64,000 bases of DNA, taken from assembly GCF_035189165.1 (NCBI RefSeq), contig NZ_CP045246.1:1426001-1490000 (forward strand), read 5' to 3'. Source of the DNA: Arthrobacter sp. JZ12. GTDB lineage: Bacteria > Actinomycetota > Actinomycetes > Actinomycetales > Micrococcaceae. A program made the translations under genes and the position numbers. Under the pieces are notes generated by a model. That model did no database searches, had not been told where the DNA came from, and was given only the letters and a program-made list of their open reading frames with translations. Positions 57,815 through 64,000 of the stretch are shown here, in pieces. Each line of letters begins with the position of its first letter. Position 1 is the stretch's first letter.

Positions 57815-58756
57815 ATGTCCCCACCCGCAAAGTCAGCGCATACCGTAGGGCCCCCGGCTTCCGAGCCGTACCCAGCCCTTTCCTACGAACTATTTCCCCC
57901 GCGGAGCAGCAGCGCCGCGGAGACCCTGTGGCAGACCATCCGCGAGTTGGAGCAAACCAGCCCGGACTACGTCTCGGTCACGTACGGAGCCTCCGGATCC
58001 AACCGGGACACCGCCGTCGAACTCCTCGGCCGGCTTCTGGCCGAAACTTCCCTGAAGCCGCTGGCCCACCTCACCTGTGTGGGAAACACACGGGAGTACC
58101 TGTTCAACCTTGTGGATGAACTGATCACCCTCGGTGTCCGGGGCATCCTCGCACTGCGTGGTGATCAGCCGCAGGACTCCTCCGGACACAGCGAGTTGGT
58201 TTACGCCAGTGACCTGGTGCAACTGATCCGGACCGCCGAGCGCCGGAGAACGGCGCACCTGTGCGCCGGCCGCCTGGCCGTCGGCGTGGCGGCCTACGCA
58301 ACGAAGCACCCGGAGTCACCCAGCTTCGACCACGATGTCGAAGCGCTGCTGGCCAAGCAGGCCGCCGGTGCCGACTTCGCGATCACGCAGGTCTTCTTCT
58401 TTCCGGATCACTTCGAGCGCCTGGTTTCAGCAGCGCGCCGGGCAGGGGTGGAGATGCCCATCATCCCCGGCGTCATGCCCCTCACCAGCGTTCGCCGGCT
58501 CGACCGACTGAGCGAGCTGGCCGGGATAGAGATGGACCACCGGCTGCGCGACCGTTTGGCTGCCGCGGACGACGACGGCGCCCGCCGCCGCATCGGCGTG
58601 CAGGCGACGGTCGATCTTGCCAACGCAGCCCTCGACGCCGGCGCGCCCGGCATCCACCTCTACACCTTCAACGAGCACGCAGCTGCCCTCGACGTGCTCG
58701 ACAACCTCCAGCTTCGACGTCCTCCCATCCCCGGTGGGCTCGGACGCACCGCCTGA
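57815..58756 (+). CDS. metF: Methylenetetrahydrofolate reductase
   Basis: Reduces 5,10-methylene-THF to 5-methyl-THF, the methyl donor for methionine. The 313-residue protein has the MetF TIM-barrel pattern: YELFPPRS at the N-terminus (catalytic Glu), VTYGASGSNRD, LAHLTCVGN, ILALRGDQP (FAD site), FAITQVFFFPDHFERL and IIPGVMPL. GAGGAT lies five bases before the ATG. metE follows after 35 bases, forming a methyl-supply operon. Confidence 0.95.
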   Translation: MSPPAKSAHTVGPPASEPYPALSYELFPPRSSSAAETLWQTIRELEQTSPDYVSVTYGASGSNRDTAVELLGRLLAETSLKPLAHLTCVGNTREYLFNLVDELITLGVRGILALRGDQPQDSSGHSELVYASDLVQLIRTAERRRTAHLCAGRLAVGVAAYATKHPESPSFDHDVEALLAKQAAGADFAITQVFFFPDHFERLVSAARRAGVEMPIIPGVMPLTSVRRLDRLSELAGIEMDHRLRDRLAAADDDGARRRIGVQATVDLANAALDAGAPGIHLYTFNEHAAALDVLDNLQLRRPPIPGGLGRTA

Positions 58757-58791
58757 ACATACGTAACCAAGAGCCAGACAAAGGATTCCTC

Positions 58792-61116
58792 ATGACCACT
58801 GCATTCCCGAAAGCCACCATTGTCGGATACCCCCGGATCGGCCGACGCCGCGAACTCAAGAAGGCTGTCGAGGCCTACTGGGCGGGACGTACTTCCGCTG
58901 CCGAACTTGAGGCGACAGCAGCACAGCTGCGCACCGACACCTATGCGCGGCTGGCCACGCTGGGCCTCGAAGCCGGCAATTACTCCATCCCGGCGTCGTT
59001 CTCCCTCTACGACCAGGTGCTCGACACCGCCGTGACCTTCGGTGCCGTCTCGGAGCGTTTCAAGGACCTGTACGACGCCGACGGCTCGCTCGGCCTCGAC
59101 GCCTACTTCACGCTCGCCCGCGGCGACAAGGAACGCCAGCCGCTGGAAATGACGAAGTGGTTCGACACCAACTATCACTACCTGGTTCCGGAAATCGGAC
59201 CGGACACAGCCTTCTCGCTCGCCAACGACTGGATCCTGCGCGACGTGGCCGAAGCGGCCGAAGCCGGCTTCGCTGTCCGTCCCACCCTGATCGGTCCCGT
59301 GACCTTCCTCCTGCTCAGCAAGGCTGCCGATGAGGCGCCCGCCGGTTTCGATCCGCTCAGCCGCCTCGATGACCTGCTTCCCCTGTACGTTGAGCTTTTG
59401 GGAAGGCTGGCCGAAGCCGGCGTCGACTGGGTGCAGCTCGAGGAGCCTGCCCTGGTCGCCGACCAGGCAATCGCCGAAACGGAGCTGGCTGCCGCCGTCG
59501 AGCGCGCCTATGCCGCCCTCACCGCCGGTGCTGACCGCCCCTCCATCCTGGTCACCACCCAGTACGGCTCCCTCGGGTCGCTGCTGCCGGTGCTGGCAGG
59601 AACCGGAATCGACGCCCTGCACATCGATGTCTTCAAGGGCGCAGTGCCCGTTCCGGCGGAGCTTGCGAACCTGGGAGCGACCGTGCTGGTAGCCGGTGTG
59701 GTCGACGGCCACAATATCTGGAAGGCCGATCTTGGAGCTGCGGCGTACAAGGTCGCCGAACTCGAAGCGGGTGTGCAGACGCTGGCGGTCGCCACCTCTA
59801 CTTCCCTGCAGCATGTACCGCACGACGTCGAAGACGAGCAGCAATTGGATGCGCAACTGCGCAGCTGGCTGGCTTTTGCCGACCAGAAGGTGGCCGAAGT
59901 GGTAACCCTGTCCCGGGCAATCGGTCACCCGGGCGCCATCGACGCGGACATTGCCGCGGCAGACGAGGTCCTCGCCTCCCGCGCCGGCGCGCCCGGTGTG
60001 AACCGCACCGAAGTGCGGGAGCGCGCTGCTGCCCTGACGCCGTCGGACTTTGCCCGAGGCGACTACGCAGACCGGCAGGCAGCGCAGGAAGGTGCCCTGA
60101 ACCTCCCCGCCCTGCCCACCACCACCATCGGGTCCTTTCCGCAGACCGCCGAGGTGCGCTCCGCCCGCGCCCGCGCCAACCGGGGCGACCTCACCGCCGA
60201 GCAGTACGAGCAGCTGATGAAGGACGAGATCAAGCGTGTGATCGACCTGCAGGAGGAACTCGGCTTCGACGTGCTTGTGCACGGTGAGCCCGAACGCAAT
60301 GACATGGTTCAGTACTTCGCGGAGAACCTGGACGGCTTCGACGTGACCGTGCACGGCTGGGTACAGTCCTACGGCTCGCGCTGCACGCGGCCGTCCATTC
60401 TTTGGGGCGACGTCAGCCGGCCCGCGCCGATCACCGTTCCCTGGGCGGAGTATGCACAGTCCTTGACCGGGAAGCCGGTCAAGGGAATGCTCACCGGCCC
60501 GGTGACCATCCTGGCTTGGTCATTTGTCCGGGACGATCTTCCGCTTGGCGACACCGCCAATCAGGTGGCCCTGACCCTCCGTGACGAGGTGAGCGACCTC
60601 GAAGCAGCAGGCATCAAGGTCATCCAGGTGGATGAGCCGGCACTGCGTGAACTGCTGCCGCTTCGCAAGGAGGACCAGGCCGAGTACCTTGAGTGGTCCG
60701 TCAACTCCTTCCGGCTGTCAACGGCGTCGGCTGCTCCGTCCACGCAGATCCACACCCACCTGTGCTACTCCGAGTTCGGTGCGATCATCGACGCGATCGA
60801 CGGCCTTGACGCCGACGTCACGTCGATCGAAGCCGCACGTTCGCGCATGGAGGTTGTGCACGACCTTGAGGCGCACGGCTTCAAGCGCGGCGTTGGTCCC
60901 GGTGTCTACGACATTCACTCTCCGCGTGTACCGGCTGAGCAGGAAGTAGTGGAACTTCTGGAGAAGGCAGTGCAGCACGTTCCGGCACGCCAGCTTTGGG
61001 TCAACCCGGACTGCGGCCTGAAGACCCGCGGCTATGCGGAGACCGAGGAGTCCCTCCGGAACCTCGTGAACGCTGCCGTTGCCGTACGGGCACAGCTTGG
61101 GGCATCGGTTTCGTAG
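58792..61116 (+). CDS. metE: 5-methyltetrahydropteroyltriglutamate-homocysteine methyltransferase (cobalamin-independent methionine synthase)
   Basis: Final step of methionine synthesis, transferring the methyl group from 5-methyl-THF-polyglutamate to homocysteine with zinc. The 774-residue protein has the N-terminal barrel (GYPRIGRRRELKKAVEAYW) and the catalytic C-terminal barrel (TTTIGSFPQTAEVR, VLVHGEPERNDMVQYF). Zinc ligands lie in THLCYSEF and NPDCGLKTR. AAAGGA precedes the ATG at 58792; the in-frame stretch from 58261 runs through metF in another frame and is not real. Confidence 0.96.
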   Translation: MTTAFPKATIVGYPRIGRRRELKKAVEAYWAGRTSAAELEATAAQLRTDTYARLATLGLEAGNYSIPASFSLYDQVLDTAVTFGAVSERFKDLYDADGSLGLDAYFTLARGDKERQPLEMTKWFDTNYHYLVPEIGPDTAFSLANDWILRDVAEAAEAGFAVRPTLIGPVTFLLLSKAADEAPAGFDPLSRLDDLLPLYVELLGRLAEAGVDWVQLEEPALVADQAIAETELAAAVERAYAALTAGADRPSILVTTQYGSLGSLLPVLAGTGIDALHIDVFKGAVPVPAELANLGATVLVAGVVDGHNIWKADLGAAAYKVAELEAGVQTLAVATSTSLQHVPHDVEDEQQLDAQLRSWLAFADQKVAEVVTLSRAIGHPGAIDADIAAADEVLASRAGAPGVNRTEVRERAAALTPSDFARGDYADRQAAQEGALNLPALPTTTIGSFPQTAEVRSARARANRGDLTAEQYEQLMKDEIKRVIDLQEELGFDVLVHGEPERNDMVQYFAENLDGFDVTVHGWVQSYGSRCTRPSILWGDVSRPAPITVPWAEYAQSLTGKPVKGMLTGPVTILAWSFVRDDLPLGDTANQVALTLRDEVSDLEAAGIKVIQVDEPALRELLPLRKEDQAEYLEWSVNSFRLSTASAAPSTQIHTHLCYSEFGAIIDAIDGLDADVTSIEAARSRMEVVHDLEAHGFKRGVGPGVYDIHSPRVPAEQEVVELLEKAVQHVPARQLWVNPDCGLKTRGYAETEESLRNLVNAAVAVRAQLGASVS

Positions 61117-61135
61117 CAGCCCTCATAACCGCTGA

Positions 61136-61164
61136 AGCGCGGGCCGGATTTTCCGGTCCGCGCT
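61136..61164. terminator. Terminator between convergent metE and LysR genes
   Basis: A 13-bp stem with one G-U pair (AGCGCGGGCCGGA at 61136-61148 with 61152-61164), loop TTT, followed by TTGCTTTCC. It begins 20 bases after the metE stop codon and serves both directions. Confidence 0.8.
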
Positions 61165-61180
61165 TTGCTTTCCTGCTGTA

Positions 61181-62116
61181 CTAGGCCGGCCGACGGCTGG
61201 TGCGAGGGGCAATCTGCCGGTCCTTGAGGACATCGGCAAGCTGATCCATGAACAGGCGGACCTGGGTTGTCTGCTTGCCCGCGATCTGCAGGGCGAAGAT
61301 GCTGCGTGCCAGGCGAATCTCAGGCACGTCCAAGGCAACGACTCCCTCCGGCGCGCTCAGCATGGCCAGCTCAGGAACCAGCGCCGCCCCCATTCCCGCG
61401 GCGGCCATTGCCAGGCTCGCGTTGAAGTCGTCGCAGTAGGCGGCAACGTGGGGGTGCAGGTTGCAGCTGGCGAACAGGCGCTCGATGACGGTGGCGTCCG
61501 AGGTTCCTGGGTGGTGCATAATCCAGGGCATGTCGGCGAGCTGGCCGGCGGAGACCGTTGACCCCTCGGCGATTCCCCAGGCCGCGGGTAACACCACCCG
61601 GAAGTTATCGTCTCCGATCCACTGGCGGCTGACTGACGAGGGCCAGGCAAGTCCTCCCTGCCCAACCTGGAATACCAGCGCGAGGTCGAGCTCGCCGCCG
61701 GTCCGCAGGCCGTGGATGGTCTGGGCCGGCTCTCCGACAAAGACCTTCAGGTTAATTCCCAGACGTTTCCACTGCGGCGTGCCGACCAGCCGGGGGAGTG
61801 CGAAGGTGGCCAGGCTAGGGAAGATGCCCAGGCGCAACTCCTGGGAAACGGCTGCGCCCGCCTTCGCCGTGGAGGCTAGGAGTGTGTCTATATCGGTCAG
61901 CACCTTGCCCGCGTGCCGGGACATGACGATGGCGGCCTCGGTTGGTACTACGCTCCGCGCGGAGCGGGTGAATAGCGTGACGCCGGTGTCCCGCTCGAGG
62001 GCCGACATCTGCTGGGAGACGGCCGAAGCGGTGTAGCCCAGCCGGGTGGCGGCCGAGGCGAATGAGCCGTGCCGGATGACCTCGAGCAGGGTCCGCAGGT
62101 GAACGGGGTTGACCAC
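61181..62116 (-). CDS. LysR family transcriptional regulator
   Basis: A 311-residue regulator with an N-terminal winged helix-turn-helix (VNPVHLRTLLEVIRHGSFASAA, then YTASAVSQQMSALERDTG) and a C-terminal periplasmic-binding-protein-like effector domain (from about residue 90, LRLGIFPSLATFALPRL). The target genes are not evident: it converges on metE and is divergent from nrdH by 368 bases. The GTG start at 62116 has GAGGA upstream on the minus strand. Confidence 0.9.
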   Translation of the reverse strand: MVNPVHLRTLLEVIRHGSFASAATRLGYTASAVSQQMSALERDTGVTLFTRSARSVVPTEAAIVMSRHAGKVLTDIDTLLASTAKAGAAVSQELRLGIFPSLATFALPRLVGTPQWKRLGINLKVFVGEPAQTIHGLRTGGELDLALVFQVGQGGLAWPSSVSRQWIGDDNFRVVLPAAWGIAEGSTVSAGQLADMPWIMHHPGTSDATVIERLFASCNLHPHVAAYCDDFNASLAMAAAGMGAALVPELAMLSAPEGVVALDVPEIRLARSIFALQIAGKQTTQVRLFMDQLADVLKDRQIAPRTSRRPA

Positions 62117-62484
62117 GTCGTCATCCTCTCACGCAGTCGTCGGCAGGCCGCGACACGCCGACGACAACGCGACACGGGGAGAAGTTTTTCTGTGCGGAAC
62201 TGCTCCACAGGCTGTGGACGGGAGACGTTGAATCCGCGCAATCCCGCCCTTCGCGGAGGGCCTGGAGTGTGGATTTCGTGTGGACTAATCGGGGCACAAA
62301 TGACATACTTGTAATACATCATCTTGGGGTCGGCGCCACTGCGCTGCACTAGATGTAGTATCTAGATATCGAATTACTTGCTGGCGAGGCAGTTCCCGCG
62401 CCCGACCATGAATGGTCTGAGCAGCGGCATGTAGCCCACCAACATTGGCCGGATTAGCAGCACTTCACAAGGGGAGTTAGGGAC
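62117..62484. other. Intergenic region between the LysR gene and nrdH
   Basis: The 368 bases contain no convincing gene. They hold the divergent LysR promoter and the two NrdR-type boxes listed separately. GGGGAG lies 12 bases before the nrdH ATG. Confidence 0.6.
62314..62361 (+). promoter_or_regulatory. Tandem NrdR boxes upstream of nrdHIE
   Basis: Box 2 core CTAgATgTAG (62349-62358) matches the NrdR consensus CwAtATaTwG at all strongly conserved positions; it lies in the larger palindrome CTAGAT-N5-ATCTAG (62349-62365). Box 1 core CATcATcTTG (62317-62326) has one mismatch. The cores are 32 bp apart, three helical turns, the usual spacing for cooperative NrdR binding. Confidence 0.75.
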
Positions 62485-62730
62485 ATGACCGTCACGGTTT
62501 ACACCAAGCCAGCATGCGTACAGTGCAACGCCACTTACCGGGCCCTCGACAAGAAGGGCATCGCCTACCAGAGCGTTGACATCTCACAGGATCCGGCCGC
62601 CCTTGAGCGCGTGCGTTCCCTCGGTTACATGCAGGCACCGGTCGTGATCACCGACAAGGACCACTGGTCCGGATTCCGTCCCGACAAGATCAACGAGATC
62701 GCCCAGGGTTCGGTTACTTCCGTAGCCTAG
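62485..62730 (+). CDS. nrdH: Glutaredoxin-like protein NrdH
   Basis: Electron donor to the class Ib ribonucleotide reductase NrdEF; reduced by thioredoxin reductase. The 81-residue protein has the redox CVQC motif (residues 11-14, YTKPACVQCNATYRALDKKG) and the NrdH-specific WSGFRPDKI near the C-terminus. First gene of nrdH-nrdI-nrdE, likely repressed by NrdR through the upstream boxes. Confidence 0.95.
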   Translation: MTVTVYTKPACVQCNATYRALDKKGIAYQSVDISQDPAALERVRSLGYMQAPVVITDKDHWSGFRPDKINEIAQGSVTSVA

Positions 62731-62769
62731 GGGCCCGCAAGCTCGCTTTCCCTCCGTGAGAGGGCGGAT

Positions 62770-63237
62770 GTGGTCAGAATGACAACACCAACCATCAGCA
62801 GAAGCGCCTACGGGCGGGCAATTGGGGAGCCGGTGGAAACCGACGCGTCGTTGATTTACTTCTCGTCGGCGTCGGACAACACGCACCGGTTCGTCAGCAA
62901 GTTGCCCGTCCGTTCTGCGCGTCTTCCGCTCCTTACCGGGGATGACACACTGCGGGCGCTGAAGCCCTTCGTACTGGTCCTGCCCACCTACGGGGGGACT
63001 GGTGGGAAGGGGGCTGTGCCCCGGCAGGTGATCAAGTTCCTCAACATCGAAGAGAACCGCCTGCTGCTTCGAGGCGTCATTGGCGCCGGCAACACCAACT
63101 TCGGGGATACCTACTGCCTTGCCGCCGACATTGTCGCGGCGAAGTGCGGTGTTCCCGTGCTTTATCGTTTCGAACTTATGGGGACGTCCGAGGACGTCGA
63201 CCGGGTCACCCACGGATTGGAAGAGTTTTGGACATGA
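62770..63237 (+). CDS. nrdI: Flavodoxin-like protein NrdI
   Basis: Flavoprotein that supplies oxidant to assemble the manganese-tyrosyl cofactor of NrdF. The 155-residue protein has the flavin-binding [16 protein letters not shown] segment, [22 protein letters not shown], and [19 protein letters not shown]. The GTG at 62770 follows GAGAGGG; the ATG at 62779 is possible. Its stop overlaps the nrdE start (ATGA). Confidence 0.94.
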   Translation: MVRMTTPTISRSAYGRAIGEPVETDASLIYFSSASDNTHRFVSKLPVRSARLPLLTGDDTLRALKPFVLVLPTYGGTGGKGAVPRQVIKFLNIEENRLLLRGVIGAGNTNFGDTYCLAADIVAAKCGVPVLYRFELMGTSEDVDRVTHGLEEFWT

Positions 63238-64000
63238 CAGTCGCTGAACCAGAAGCACCCGCACTTCCCGAGCGCTACAAGGGACTCGGCTACCACGAGC
63301 TCAACGCCATGCTGAACCTCTACGGTCCGCAGGGCGAGATCCAGTTCGAGGCAGACCGCGAAGCAGCGCACCAGTACTTCCTTCAGCACGTCAACAACAA
63401 CACCGTCTTCTTCCACGACCTCGAGGAGAAGCTCGACTACCTGGTGAAGAACCAGTACTACGAGCGCGAGACGCTCGATCAGTACACCATGAACTTCATC
63501 CGCGACCTGTTCAAGCGGGCGTACCAGAAGAAGTTCCGGTTCGAGACCTTCCTCGGCGCGTTCAAGTTCTACACCTCGTACACGCTGAAGACCTTCGACG
63601 GCAAGCGTTATCTTGAGCGCTACGAGGACCGTGTATGCATGGTTGCCATGCATCTTGCCCGGGGCAACGAGGAACTGGCCACCCGCATGGTGGACGAGAT
63701 CATCGATGGCCGGTTCCAGCCCGCCACTCCTACCTTCCTCAACGCCGGCAAGAAGCAGCGTGGAGAACTGGTGTCCTGCTTCCTGCTGCGCATCGAAGAC
63801 AACATGGAGTCCATCGGACGGTCCATCAACTCTGCGCTCCAGCTGTCCAAGCGCGGCGGCGGCGTCGCGTTTGCGCTGACCAACATCCGCGAGGTAGGGG
63901 CGCCGATCAAGCAGATCGAGAACCAGTCTTCCGGCGTCATCCCCGTGATGAAGCTCCTCGAAGACAGCTTCTCCTACGCCAACCAGCTGGGCGCACGCCA
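63234..64000 (+). CDS. nrdE: Class Ib ribonucleoside-diphosphate reductase alpha subunit NrdE (3' end outside window)
   Basis: Catalytic subunit reducing ribonucleotides to deoxyribonucleotides; the window ends after 255 codons, so only the N-terminal third of a protein of about 700 residues is visible. It begins [20 protein letters not shown] and lacks the ATP-cone of class Ia enzymes. Conserved segments are [60 protein letters not shown] (the last Cys is one of the redox pair) and [15 protein letters not shown]. nrdF is expected further downstream. Confidence 0.95.
   Translation, partial: MTVAEPEAPALPERYKGLGYHELNAMLNLYGPQGEIQFEADREAAHQYFLQHVNNNTVFFHDLEEKLDYLVKNQYYERETLDQYTMNFIRDLFKRAYQKKFRFETFLGAFKFYTSYTLKTFDGKRYLERYEDRVCMVAMHLARGNEELATRMVDEIIDGRFQPATPTFLNAGKKQRGELVSCFLLRIEDNMESIGRSINSALQLSKRGGGVAFALTNIREVGAPIKQIENQSSGVIPVMKLLEDSFSYANQLGAR

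Noticed and set aside
58660..60354. 564-codon minus-strand frame
   Set aside because: Antisense to metE, which has all catalytic motifs.

Overview
The window is a dense, high-G+C actinobacterial chromosome segment. Gene order and protein features point to a member of the Micrococcaceae (Arthrobacter-like); that assignment is inferred from synteny and family knowledge, not from a database search. Almost all of it is vertically inherited core genome. I see no transposase, integrase, phage gene, CRISPR array, rRNA or replication origin. One tRNA (Ala, GGC anticodon) is present.

Layout. (1) 1-5.2 kb: tail of a PAC2-family gene, an MFS transporter, a DUF4192 protein, the principal sigma factor gene with two tandem hairpins behind it, and a DUF7455 zinc-ribbon-like protein. 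(2) 5.5-18.7 kb: topoisomerase IV parE and parC flank a respiratory block. This block holds an M56 membrane protease and a BlaI-type repressor facing away from cydA, cydB and a fused cydDC, with three copies of an inverted repeat in the divergent promoter region. (3) 18.8-25.5 kb: a GNAT/acyl-CoA-synthetase-like protein acetyltransferase, DUF5998, a type I phosphodiesterase, thymidine kinase and the septation gene sepH. (4) 25.8-38.9 kb: the DUF4193-DUF3093-dut-DUF3710-OB-fold-DUF3159 block, two RCK (TrkA) proteins divergent from a KimA-like APC permease, a TrmA-type methyltransferase, acnA and dxs. From memory this resembles the M. tuberculosis region between dxs1 and sigA. (5) 38.9-50.3 kb: VKOR, rne with a long leader, a TPP riboswitch controlling a thiD-tenA fusion, rplU-rpmA-obg, proB and proA. 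(6) 50.4-54.7 kb: a small membrane protein, nadD, an uncharacterised membrane protein, rsfS, a histidine phosphatase, tRNA-Ala and a 5'-3' exonuclease. (7) 55.2-64 kb: DUF2183, a FUSC protein, metF-metE with a structured leader, a LysR regulator, and nrdH-nrdI-nrdE behind tandem NrdR-type boxes.

How the genes work together. cydABDC encodes a complete cytochrome bd oxidase plus its assembly exporter, apparently under a BlaI/M56 proteolytic switch. metF and metE supply methyl groups for methionine. nrdHIE is the class Ib ribonucleotide reductase, and tdk and dut also serve dNTP supply. proB/proA make proline. rplU, rpmA, obg and rsfS serve the large ribosomal subunit.

Regulatory signals are the most informative part of the window: the triple cyd operator, the TPP riboswitch whose P1 helix adjoins the Shine-Dalgarno sequence, NrdR boxes 32 bp apart, several leaderless-type promoters, and strong hairpins. 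No clearly undescribed system stands out; the BlaI/M56-cyd arrangement and the metF leader are the best candidates for follow-up.
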